From contig NZ_FONQ01000003.1 of assembly GCF_900112975.1 (NCBI RefSeq), positions 1 to 64,000 of the forward strand: a stretch of 64,000 bases of DNA, in the 5' to 3' direction. A program made the translations under genes and the position numbers. This document shows, piece after piece, positions 35,013 to 42,515 of this stretch (position 1 is its first letter; each line of letters opens with the position of its first letter). A model generated the notes under the pieces. That model was not told the origin of the DNA and searched no databases. It was given only the letters and a program-made list of their open reading frames with translations. This DNA is from Flavobacterium xueshanense. Lineage in GTDB: Bacteria; Bacteroidota; Bacteroidia; Flavobacteriales; Flavobacteriaceae.

Positions 35013-35678
35013 ATGGCAATAAATCTTCAAAAAGGTCAAACAATTGACCTGCGTAAAAATGATAAAGGGGAAACTTTTGATTTAGCAACTGTTACTATAG
35101 GTCTGGGCTGGGATGTTAAACAAAAAGATAGTGGTTTTTTAACTAAACTTTTTGGCGGAGCCAAAGAAGAAGAATATGATCTGGATGCAATTGCTTTCTT
35201 ACTAGACAGTAATGGAAAAGTTGCAAATATAGGAAGAACAGCTAATGTAAATAACCGTCAGATAGGCCTTTATGAAGGTGATATTATTTATTTCAATTCT
35301 TTAAAACATCCGTCAGGCCATATTTGGTTAACTGGTGATAACAGAACTGGTGAAGGCGATGGTGATGATGAACAAATAATTGTGAAATTGGATTCTTTAG
35401 ATCAACGTTACCAAAAAATCTTGTTTCTAGTAACCATTTACCAAGGGAAACAAAATAATCAACATTTTGGTTTGGTTGAGAATGCATTTATTAGAGCTGT
35501 TGATGCTAGAGGAAAAGAAATTGCAAAATTTAATCTATCAGGAGATGCATCAATGAATGGAATGTGTTCAATGGTATTTGCAGAGGCATATAGAAAAGAG
35601 AAAGAATGGAAATTTAGAGCAATTGGAGAACCTAAACATACAGACAATTTTGTCGATATTTTAAAATCATATACTTGA
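35013..35678 (+). CDS. TerD family protein 2
   Basis: 221 residues. It shares the MAINLQKGQ start, GLGWDVKQKDSGFLTKLFGG, YDLDAIAFLLD and the calcium-site loop GDNRTGEGDGDDE. It is longer than TerD 1 because of an insert near residues 35-50. The pattern of a short TerD followed by a long TerD is repeated at 38081/38643. Its last bases overlap the TTG start of the HAD gene. Confidence 0.92.
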   Translation: MAINLQKGQTIDLRKNDKGETFDLATVTIGLGWDVKQKDSGFLTKLFGGAKEEEYDLDAIAFLLDSNGKVANIGRTANVNNRQIGLYEGDIIYFNSLKHPSGHIWLTGDNRTGEGDGDDEQIIVKLDSLDQRYQKILFLVTIYQGKQNNQHFGLVENAFIRAVDARGKEIAKFNLSGDASMNGMCSMVFAEAYRKEKEWKFRAIGEPKHTDNFVDILKSYT

Positions 35679-36340
35679 AAATAGATCATAAAAATTTCAG
35701 TCATTTTTCCTATGATTTATGGTTAACACTGATAAAGTCAAATCCTCAATTTAAGAGTAAAAGAAATCTATTATTTAAAGATTTTTTTGATGTTGAATGT
35801 AGCATTGAAAAAGTTACTGAGGTAGTAAGATATTATGATGTTTTATGCAATAATATCAACGAGAATAACGGACTTAACATTGACACTTATGAAATTTATT
35901 ACTTTATTCTTAATGCATTAAATGTCAAAGTAAATGATATTGACACAAAACAACTCAATCTGTTTTATAAAGAAACAGAGCTGCTATTTATGGAATACAA
36001 ACCGCAGTTGGTTTTTCCTAAAATCGACTCTCTTTTTGAAGAGATAAAAGCGCAGGGTAAGACAATGAATATTTTAAGTAATACTGGATTTATAAAGGGC
36101 TACACCTTAAGAAAAATAATTGCGGATTATGGATTGGAGCAGTATTTCAGTTTTCAAATATATTCTGATGAAGTAGGATTTTCGAAACCTAATCATAAGA
36201 TTTTTCAATTAGTCTATGATCAAATAAATAGTTCTAATGAAATAACCAAAAAAGAAGTTTTGCATATCGGAGATAATAGTATTGCAGACTACGATGGCGC
36301 AATAAAATTTGGATTTGCAGCACACCTACTAAAAATATAA
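35675..36340 (+). CDS. HAD superfamily protein of the Ter operon
   Basis: 221 residues from TTG at 35675, overlapping the TerD stop (TTGA); no better start is near. HAD motif I is FSYDLWLTLIKSN, motif II ILSNTGF, motif III GFSKPNHKIF and motif IV HIGDNSIADYDGA. The second Asp of classical motif I is replaced by Trp (DLW), so ordinary phosphatase activity is uncertain, though dehalogenase-like HADs also vary here. HAD and phosphoribosyltransferase genes are known companions of TerD in large Ter loci, where a nucleotide-derived product has been proposed. Confidence 0.8.
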   Translation: MKIDHKNFSHFSYDLWLTLIKSNPQFKSKRNLLFKDFFDVECSIEKVTEVVRYYDVLCNNINENNGLNIDTYEIYYFILNALNVKVNDIDTKQLNLFYKETELLFMEYKPQLVFPKIDSLFEEIKAQGKTMNILSNTGFIKGYTLRKIIADYGLEQYFSFQIYSDEVGFSKPNHKIFQLVYDQINSSNEITKKEVLHIGDNSIADYDGAIKFGFAAHLLKI

Positions 36341-36343
36341 AAA

Positions 36344-37150
36344 GTGAATAAAAGCTATAGCCTACATAAAATAATTGAAGAAGAAAACTATCCATTTCCG
36401 GCTGAAGAATACAGCTGGTTTAAATTTGGCGACAAATATTTTGCAGAAAAATTTGCTAAAGAATTATTTAATGGATTTGTTGAAAAACACCATGATCTGC
36501 TTTTATCGAATATTGAAATTATTATTTTGCCAAGTCCATATCTATCGATACCAACGGCATCGAATTTTTTATGTTACTACTTCAAAAAAGAACTTAATAG
36601 TTTTTTATTTAAGAACAGTAAAAAAGCAAGTATTGAATCTAAAATTTATAGAAATCAAACTTATGTAACAGATTATGGTAATCTAGATTTTGAAGAAAGA
36701 GTGAAATTAATCTCTAATGATACCTACTACATTGATAGAAATTTTATCGAAGGTAAATTATGCATTTTTGTTGATGACATCAAGATTACAGGAAGTCATG
36801 AACATACAGTGAATAAAATTTTGAATCAATACAACATTAATGGAGACTTTGTTTTTGTTTATTTCGCTGAATTAACAAATAAAAAAATTCATCCTAAAAT
36901 TGAAAACCACTACAACTATTATGCAGTCAAGAGTGTAAAAGATATTGTCAATATAATAAACAGAGCACATTTTCAATATAATACACGAATAGTAAAATTC
37001 ATTTTAAGCCTTAATGAAGATGAGTTTTCTTATCTAATAAACAATATTAGTACTAAAAAAAGCAGTGATTTATTTCATTTAGCAATTAGTAATAATTATC
37101 ACCAAATAACGGAATACCAAAACAATATTAATACAATCAAAACAGTCTAA
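36344..37150 (+). CDS. Phosphoribosyltransferase-like protein of the Ter operon
   Basis: 268 residues from GTG at 36344. The clearest motif is LCIFVDDIKITGSHEHTVNK near residue 139-158, which has the shape of the PRPP loop (hydrophobic stretch, two acidic residues, T-G-x-H). VILPSPYLSIPTASNF near 63 is a likely partner loop. No signal or membrane segment. It probably makes or breaks a ribosyl-phosphate bond, perhaps together with the HAD protein just upstream (3-base gap). Family assignment rests on this motif and context. Confidence 0.65.
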   Translation: MNKSYSLHKIIEEENYPFPAEEYSWFKFGDKYFAEKFAKELFNGFVEKHHDLLLSNIEIIILPSPYLSIPTASNFLCYYFKKELNSFLFKNSKKASIESKIYRNQTYVTDYGNLDFEERVKLISNDTYYIDRNFIEGKLCIFVDDIKITGSHEHTVNKILNQYNINGDFVFVYFAELTNKKIHPKIENHYNYYAVKSVKDIVNIINRAHFQYNTRIVKFILSLNEDEFSYLINNISTKKSSDLFHLAISNNYHQITEYQNNINTIKTV

Positions 37151-37155
37151 AGGAT

Positions 37156-37698
37156 ATGTTTAAATCTAAAATAGAGAATCATTTAATATTGAAAAAAAAC
37201 ATAATATTTATTTTTCTTTTTATTCTTGCATTTAACGGTATCATTTATTCCCAGCAATACGCAATAACGGTTGAAAAGTTAAATGTAAGGGAAAATCCCG
37301 ATAAGAATTCAAATGTCATCGGGAGCTATTATGTAAATGATACAGTTACCGTTTTTTCTAAGGAAGGAAGCTGGTTGAAAATTAAACTAAATAATAAAGA
37401 TGGATTTATAAATGCAAAATATGTAACGAAAATTATAGGAAAAGAAGATCAAAATATTGAAAAAGGATTTAAATCAGGCTTTAAAAAAGTATTTTTTAAT
37501 TCATTTATCATTCTATGCATAATTTTTTTCGTGTACAATACTTACAAAAAGAGAATAGCCGATTCGAGGTATAAATCAGGTTATAGAGAAGGTAAAATTT
37601 CCTTTCGAGAGTATCTTACATATGGGACATATTCCTTAATCATAAGCTTAGTAATAGGATTAACGAGCGGAATTATTACCTGGATATCAACATTTTAA
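37156..37698 (+). CDS. Membrane protein with an SH3b domain
   Basis: 180 residues. A hydrophobic N-terminal segment (about 14-32, ending YSQQ, signal-like) is followed by a bacterial SH3 domain (about 34-90, YAITVEKLNVRENPDKNSNV, GSWLKIKLNNKDGFINAKYV). Two membrane segments follow (about 113-128 and 155-178). SH3b domains often bind peptidoglycan or peptides. It is 5 bases behind the transferase gene. The role in the Ter operon is unknown. Confidence 0.75.
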   Translation: MFKSKIENHLILKKNIIFIFLFILAFNGIIYSQQYAITVEKLNVRENPDKNSNVIGSYYVNDTVTVFSKEGSWLKIKLNNKDGFINAKYVTKIIGKEDQNIEKGFKSGFKKVFFNSFIILCIIFFVYNTYKKRIADSRYKSGYREGKISFREYLTYGTYSLIISLVIGLTSGIITWISTF

Positions 37699-37700
37699 TT

Positions 37701-38042
37701 ATGACATTAGTTAAATCCAAATCTTCTATTGTAGCATTATTCGTAAACGGATATTTACCTCATATTATTAACCCATGGATAATAATAATTGATTTTGAAA
37801 ATGAGATAATAACTGTAGAAAAAAGAAACTGGTATTTTATTGGAAGTGATAAAAATGAAATTGCCTTTAGGTTTATTAGAAACATTAGAACTAACGAACA
37901 TCTTTTTGGTGCAAATATTAGCATAAGAGCTACAGGGGGGTGGGTTTCTGCATATTATCTACCAAAATCAGATGTTAAAAATATTAAGGATTTATTATTT
38001 GCATACAATAAAACTAAAAAAAGCTCAATGATTTTTTCATAA
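37701..38042 (+). CDS. Hypothetical protein, possibly PH-like
   Basis: 113 residues, not recognised. The sequence alternates beta-like segments (WIIIIDFENEIITVEKRNWY, IAFRFIRNIRTNEHLFGANI) and ends with a helix (SDVKNIKDLLFAYNKTKK). That pattern could be a small pleckstrin-homology-like domain; this is a guess from shape. No signal peptide. It is 2 bases behind the SH3 gene and 38 bases ahead of the third TerD gene, thus inside the operon. Confidence 0.6.
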   Translation: MTLVKSKSSIVALFVNGYLPHIINPWIIIIDFENEIITVEKRNWYFIGSDKNEIAFRFIRNIRTNEHLFGANISIRATGGWVSAYYLPKSDVKNIKDLLFAYNKTKKSSMIFS

Positions 38043-38080
38043 AAAATAGAATATTTAACTAATAACAAAACTATAATATT

Positions 38081-38635
38081 ATGGCAATTAATTTACAGAA
38101 AGGACAGCGTGAAAACATTAACGCTCCAAAATTCACAATTGGTTTGGGATGGGACACAAACAGCAGTTCAACCGGATCTAGTTTTGATTTAGATGCTTCT
38201 GTTTTCATTTTAGGAGAGAATAAAAAAGTTCTTTCGGATGCTCATTTTGTTTATTACAATAACCTAAAATCTCCAGGTGAATCAGTTACTCATAAAGGTG
38301 ATAATTTAGATGGCGATGGTGATGGTGATGATGAACAAATACAAATTGATCTGACAAAAATTGACTCAACGGCTAAAGAGATTTGCATAGTGGTTACTAT
38401 CCATGATGCAGAAAGCAGAAAACAAAACTTCGGTCAGGTTCGAAATTCATTTATTAGAATTGTAGATGATAGCAACAATACTGAGTTAGTAAAGTATGAA
38501 TTAGAAGAAGATTTCTCAATAGAAACAGCGGTTGAATTTGGCAGAATTTACAATAAAGATGGTCAGTGGAAATTCGAAGCAATCGGAATGGGACAAAAAG
38601 GAGGGCTTGAAGATTTTTTAAATAAATATAACTAA
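38081..38635 (+). CDS. TerD family protein 3
   Basis: 184 residues with MAINLQKGQ, GLGWDTNSSSTGSSFDLDAS and GDNLDGDGDGDDEQ (calcium site), then HDAESRKQNFGQVRNSFIRI. Its second half closely matches TerD 1 (KQNFGQVR, IRIVDD, EDFSIET, VEFGR, QWKFEA), so it looks like a duplicate of that gene. It lies 7 bases ahead of TerD 4. Confidence 0.92.
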   Translation: MAINLQKGQRENINAPKFTIGLGWDTNSSSTGSSFDLDASVFILGENKKVLSDAHFVYYNNLKSPGESVTHKGDNLDGDGDGDDEQIQIDLTKIDSTAKEICIVVTIHDAESRKQNFGQVRNSFIRIVDDSNNTELVKYELEEDFSIETAVEFGRIYNKDGQWKFEAIGMGQKGGLEDFLNKYN

Positions 38636-38642
38636 ATAAAAA

Positions 38643-39254
38643 ATGGCAATAAATCTTCAAAAAGGACAGCGCATAAACCTTGAAAAAACTAATGGTTCTA
38701 AACTCCAAAATATCTGTGTTGGTATTAACTGGGGAGCAATTGAGAAAAAAGGATGGCTAGGAGGAATATCCAAAGAAGCAGTCGATTTAGACGCATCTTG
38801 CGCTTTGTACGATGACAATAAAAATTTATTGGAAATCATTTACTTCGGGAATCTTAGATCAAAAGATGGTGCAATAGCGCATAGCGGTGATGATTTAACC
38901 GGAGATTTGGGTGGTGACGATGGATTGGATAATGAAATTATCACCCTTGATTTTTCAAGACTAAATCCATCAGTTAGTTCTGTTGCATTTGTTTTAAATA
39001 GTTTTCAAGGACATGATTTTGGAACAATTCCATTTGCTTCAATCCGTATTTATGAAGGAACCCCAAAAAGAGTGAACGAAGTTTTTGCAAAATTTGATAT
39101 TGCAAATGGTTCTGGTTTTGCAGGACATGTTTCTATGGTTATGGGTGTTTTCTACAAGAAAAATGGCGAATGGAAATTCAATGCTATTGGGGAACCTACA
39201 AAAGATAAAAAATTAGAACAAACAGTAAGAACAGTAACAGATCAATATTTATAA
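38643..39254 (+). CDS. TerD family protein 4
   Basis: 203 residues with the MAINLQKGQ start, VDLDASCALYDDNKNLLEII and the acidic loop GDDLTGDLGGDDGLDNE, then VAFVLNSFQGHDFGTIPFAS. The bases around its start codon are nearly identical to those of TerD 2 (AAAAAATGGCAATAAATCTT), supporting duplication of a TerD pair. One base separates it from the first VWA gene. Confidence 0.92.
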   Translation: MAINLQKGQRINLEKTNGSKLQNICVGINWGAIEKKGWLGGISKEAVDLDASCALYDDNKNLLEIIYFGNLRSKDGAIAHSGDDLTGDLGGDDGLDNEIITLDFSRLNPSVSSVAFVLNSFQGHDFGTIPFASIRIYEGTPKRVNEVFAKFDIANGSGFAGHVSMVMGVFYKKNGEWKFNAIGEPTKDKKLEQTVRTVTDQYL

Positions 39255-39255
39255 A

Positions 39256-39894
39256 ATGAGAAGACTACCCGTATATTTATTATTAGACACTTCTGGATCG
39301 ATGTCAGGTGAACCAATTGAAGCCGTTAAAAACGGGGTTCAAATAATGATTAGTTCATTACGCCAAAATCCACAAGCGATCGAAACTGCTTTTTTAAGTG
39401 TAATTACTTTTGATAGCACAGCACAACAAATCATTCCTTTAACTGATTTAGCCTCTTTTCAAATGGTGGACATAAAAGCTACAGGGGTAACGGCTCTTGG
39501 AGAAGCTTTAAAATTGGTTGCAAATAAAATTGAAAATGAAGTCCAAAAAACAACTACCGAGCAAAAAGGTGACTGGAAACCGTTAGTATTTATCATGACC
39601 GATGGTATCCCTACTGATGATTGGCAAAGTGGTTTGAATGAATTCAAAAAATCTAAAGTTGCTTTTACTGTAGCATGTGCAGCTGGTAGTGGAGCAGACA
39701 CAGATATTTTAAAGCAAATCACAGAAAATGTAGTGAGTTTAGATACTGCAGATAGCGCTAGTATTGGTAAATTCTTTCAATGGGTAACTGCCTCTATTGG
39801 TGTTAGTTCAACAAAAGTAGAAGATTCTGGAAAAGAGGTTACAGGTTTAAGTGAGCTTCCTCCTCCTCCATCTGAATTAAATATTGTTGTTTAA
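39256..39894 (+). CDS. TerY-like VWA domain protein 1
   Basis: 212 residues, one von Willebrand A domain. The MIDAS metal site is intact: LLLDTSGSMSGEP at the start, a threonine in ATGVTALGEAL, and FIMTDGIPTDDW. TerY-type VWA proteins are proposed scaffolds for Ter proteins. The C-terminus ends LPPPPSELNIVV, almost the same as VWA 2 (LPPPPSEITVVI). It begins right behind TerD 4. Confidence 0.9.
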   Translation: MRRLPVYLLLDTSGSMSGEPIEAVKNGVQIMISSLRQNPQAIETAFLSVITFDSTAQQIIPLTDLASFQMVDIKATGVTALGEALKLVANKIENEVQKTTTEQKGDWKPLVFIMTDGIPTDDWQSGLNEFKKSKVAFTVACAAGSGADTDILKQITENVVSLDTADSASIGKFFQWVTASIGVSSTKVEDSGKEVTGLSELPPPPSELNIVV

Positions 39895-39905
39895 ATTTTA
39901 ATACC

Positions 39906-40064
39906 ATGAGCAAATTTGGATTTTCATTTTCATGGAGCAGACTTTTAGGTATTTCTGGCGCCAAGCAAAGTTTTGCTAGGCGCACAGGAGTTCCTACTTC
40001 AAGAGGAGGAATAGAGCGAAAATTGGGAAATATGATAATTAAATCATTATTTGGAAAAAAGTAA
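39906..40064 (+). CDS. Short basic protein between two VWA genes
   Basis: 52 residues, ATG 39906 to TAA 40062-40064. It opens SKFGFSFSWSRLLGISGAK, continues FARRTGVPTSRGGIERK and ends SLFGKK. It has about 12 Arg/Lys and few acidic residues. It fills the 171-base gap between VWA 1 and VWA 2, with one base before the next ATG. I recall short basic proteins of similar look beside TerY genes but cannot name a family. The tight fit and codon pattern suggest a real gene; function unknown. Confidence 0.65.
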   Translation: MSKFGFSFSWSRLLGISGAKQSFARRTGVPTSRGGIERKLGNMIIKSLFGKK

Positions 40065-40065
40065 A

Positions 40066-40701
40066 ATGAGAAGACTACCAGTATATTTTTTATTAGACAC
40101 TTCGGGGTCCATGCATGGAGAACCAATACAAGCATTAAATAATGCTTTAAGCGGTATGATAAACACATTACGTTCAGATGCCCAAGCGTTGGACTCTCTT
40201 TGGATAAGTATTATAACCTTTGACAGGGAAGTAAAAGAAATCGTTCCATTAACAGAGCTAGTTAGCTTTCAGCTTCCAGAAATAACTTGTCCTCAATCAG
40301 GACCAACAAATACTGGAGCCGGTTTAGATTTTGTAATTCAAAAAGTAAAGAAAGATGTTGTAAAAGGTTCTCCAACTCAAAAAGGAGATTGGAAACCCTT
40401 GCTATTTGTTTTTACTGATGGAAAACCATCCGACATACAACTATACAGAGAAAAAACACCCGAAATTAAAAATTTAAATTTTGGTGCTATAGTAGGTTGT
40501 GCTGCTGGCCATATGGCCAATGATGAAATACTAAAAGAACTAACAGATAATGTAGTTCATTTAGATTCTGCAGATAGCTCAACCTTAAAACAGTTTTTTA
40601 AATGGGTTTCAGAAACCATTGAACAAGGCAATAAAAGTCAAGGCACAGGAGAAAGTGTAACACTACCTCCTCCTCCAAGCGAAATAACTGTAGTAATATG
40701 A
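40066..40701 (+). CDS. TerY-like VWA domain protein 2
   Basis: 211 residues starting at ATG 40066 (MRRLPVYFLLDTSGSMHGEP). An in-frame TTG at 40051 would add five residues, but the other two VWA proteins begin exactly MRRLP and the short gene ahead ends at 40064, so 40066 is chosen. The MIDAS site is intact (DTSGS, TNTGAGLDF, FTDGKPSD). It is a paralogue of VWA 1 along its whole length. Confidence 0.9.
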   Translation: MRRLPVYFLLDTSGSMHGEPIQALNNALSGMINTLRSDAQALDSLWISIITFDREVKEIVPLTELVSFQLPEITCPQSGPTNTGAGLDFVIQKVKKDVVKGSPTQKGDWKPLLFVFTDGKPSDIQLYREKTPEIKNLNFGAIVGCAAGHMANDEILKELTDNVVHLDSADSSTLKQFFKWVSETIEQGNKSQGTGESVTLPPPPSEITVVI

Positions 40702-40952
40702 TGAGAATCATTCCGATTTTTATAAATATTTTAATTGTTGGGTTGTTTTTGTATTCAAAATTATTACCCCATAAAGACAAATTAAATCCTCAATATAAAA
40801 AGATATTTGAATTTTTCAATGGTCTTTTCTCACCTCTTTTTAATTTTTCAAAAAAGAGAATAAAGCCTTTTCAGGTTGGTGTAGGGCTGTCTGTTGATAT
40901 GACACAAATTGTTCTTTTAATTATTTTTTTAATCTTTTTAAATTTCTTTTAA
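40698..40952 (+). CDS. Small membrane protein, YggT-like
   Basis: 84 residues. It has two hydrophobic helices (RIIPIFINILIVGLFLYSKL and TQIVLLIIFLIFLNFF) joined by an amphipathic loop (GLFSPLFNFSKKRIKPFQVG). The layout resembles one YggT repeat (helix, PL-x-P-I-R-x-x-x-P loop, helix), but identity is low. The start ATG overlaps the VWA 2 stop (ATGATG). Its function in this operon is unknown. Confidence 0.6.
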   Translation: MMRIIPIFINILIVGLFLYSKLLPHKDKLNPQYKKIFEFFNGLFSPLFNFSKKRIKPFQVGVGLSVDMTQIVLLIIFLIFLNFF

Positions 40953-40953
40953 T

Positions 40954-41463
40954 ATGAGGATTGAATTACACTTTGGAGATATTACAGAGTATAATGCTGA
41001 TTGCATAGTAAACGCTGCTAGACCTTCACTGTTAGGCGGAGGCGGTGTAGATGGTGCAATTCATAAAAAAGCAGGAGTTGAACTTTCAGAATTTTGCAAA
41101 AATCTTGGAGGGTGCTCCGTTGGAGAAGCAAAAATTTCCCCTGCATTTCATTTGCCTTGCAATAATGTAATTCACACAGTTGGACCAAGATATTTATTTA
41201 AAAATGAATCCGAAATTCAAGATTTAAAAAATTGTTATCTGAATTCATTAGAAATTGCTAAAAAGAATGAAATTAAAACATTAGTGTTTTCAAACATTTC
41301 AACTGGAGCTTATGGATTTCCAAAAGATTTAGCTTCAACTGTTTCTTTTGAAACAGTAACATCCTTTTTATTGGAAAATGAATTTCCTGAAAAAGTTATT
41401 TTTTGTTGTTATGATATAGAAAATTTAGAATTGTATATGAATTTAATAAAACTAAATAGATGA
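40954..41463 (+). CDS. Macro domain protein (ADP-ribose binding/hydrolase type)
   Basis: 169 residues, one macro domain. GDITEYNADCIVNAARPSLL and GGGGVDGAIHKKAG form the ADP-ribose loop, VIHTVGPRY the core, and FSNISTGAYGFP the phosphate loop. The pattern is of the MacroD/YmdB class, which removes ADP-ribose or O-acetyl groups. A gene for ADP-ribose turnover inside a Ter operon suggests a link to ADP-ribose signalling or to the predicted ribosyl product of the HAD/transferase pair. Its end overlaps the start of VWA 3 by four bases. Confidence 0.88.
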   Translation: MRIELHFGDITEYNADCIVNAARPSLLGGGGVDGAIHKKAGVELSEFCKNLGGCSVGEAKISPAFHLPCNNVIHTVGPRYLFKNESEIQDLKNCYLNSLEIAKKNEIKTLVFSNISTGAYGFPKDLASTVSFETVTSFLLENEFPEKVIFCCYDIENLELYMNLIKLNR

Positions 41464-42512
41464 GAAGACTACCCATATATTTCTTAATTGACATTTCTGA
41501 ATCAATGGTTGGAGAACCTATTCAGCAAGTTGAGGAAGGATTGGCTACTATTATTCAAGCTTTAAAAACAGACCCACACGCTCTGGAAACTGTTTTCGTT
41601 TCTATTCTCGTATTTGCTGGACAAGCAAAAACGCTAGTCCCTTTGCAAGAAATAGTTAGTTTCTATCCTCCCAAATTCCCTATTGGAAGTGGCACCTCTT
41701 TAAGTAAAGGTCTAGGCCATTTAATGCACGAATTAAGATCGAATATAGTTAAGACAACTTATGAAATTAAAGGCGATTGGAAACCAATTGTATTTCTTTT
41801 TACAGATGGTGTTCCAACAGACGACAGCAAAGTAGCCATTAATGAATGGAAACAAAATTGGCAGAAAACAGCCAATATGATAGCCGTTTCCTTTGGTAAC
41901 GAAACAGACATAAAATTATTAGGACAACTAACCGATAATGTTTTACAATTCAAAAACACTAATGTTCAGTCCTATAAAGAATTTTTCAAATGGGTTACAG
42001 ACTCTATAAAAACTAGTAGCATCAGCGTTGAAAATAATGCAACAGGATTTGAGCTCGCAAAATTAGATGGCGAAACATTATCCAAAATAGATTTAACAAA
42101 ATCAGAAAACAAACAACAATTTGTAGATGATAATTATGTGGTCCTTAACGGGAAATGTCAAAATACCAAAAGACCCTATCTAATGAAATACCGCAAGTCA
42201 CTTGTACCATCTAGTTTTGCAGGAATTGAGTTAGCATCTAAAAGCTATAGATTAGTTGGAGCTTATCAAGTGGATAACTCGTATTTTGAATTAGCAGACA
42301 ATACCAATTTTAGTAATAAAGTTAATACTGATGAATTAATTGGTGGACCAACCTGTCCGTGTTGTGGTAATCAAATTGCCTTTGCGGTTTGCAGTTGTGG
42401 AAAAATTCATTGCATAGGAGAAGAAGAATTAAGTACCTGTCCTTGGTGTGAAACCCAAGCAACTTATGGTAGTGGTGGCGGTGGGTTTGATGTTAACAGA
42501 ACACAAGGATAA
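41460..42512 (+). CDS. TerY-like VWA protein 3 with a C-terminal zinc-ribbon domain
   Basis: 350 residues. A VWA domain (1-185, MIDAS in FLIDISESMVGEP and FTDGVPTDDS) is followed by a linker. A C-terminal part has CPCCGNQIAFAVCSCGKIHC and CPWCETQ, at least seven Cys and a His that can bind zinc. This is the TerY-C type extension. It opens the set VWA-phosphatase-kinase that has been described as a recurring unit near Ter genes. The VWA part shares MRRLP with the other two. Confidence 0.9.
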   Translation: MRRLPIYFLIDISESMVGEPIQQVEEGLATIIQALKTDPHALETVFVSILVFAGQAKTLVPLQEIVSFYPPKFPIGSGTSLSKGLGHLMHELRSNIVKTTYEIKGDWKPIVFLFTDGVPTDDSKVAINEWKQNWQKTANMIAVSFGNETDIKLLGQLTDNVLQFKNTNVQSYKEFFKWVTDSIKTSSISVENNATGFELAKLDGETLSKIDLTKSENKQQFVDDNYVVLNGKCQNTKRPYLMKYRKSLVPSSFAGIELASKSYRLVGAYQVDNSYFELADNTNFSNKVNTDELIGGPTCPCCGNQIAFAVCSCGKIHCIGEEELSTCPWCETQATYGSGGGGFDVNRTQG

Positions 42513-42515
42513 TTT

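Noticed and set aside
36375..36668. 97-codon frame in another reading frame within the transferase-like gene
   Set aside because: It is fully inside 36344-37150, which carries the PRPP-loop motif and fits the operon spacing; the inner frame shows only composition-driven residues.
40051..40065. TTG start for VWA 2
   Set aside because: It overlaps the short basic gene, and the two sister VWA proteins begin exactly at the MRRLP methionine.
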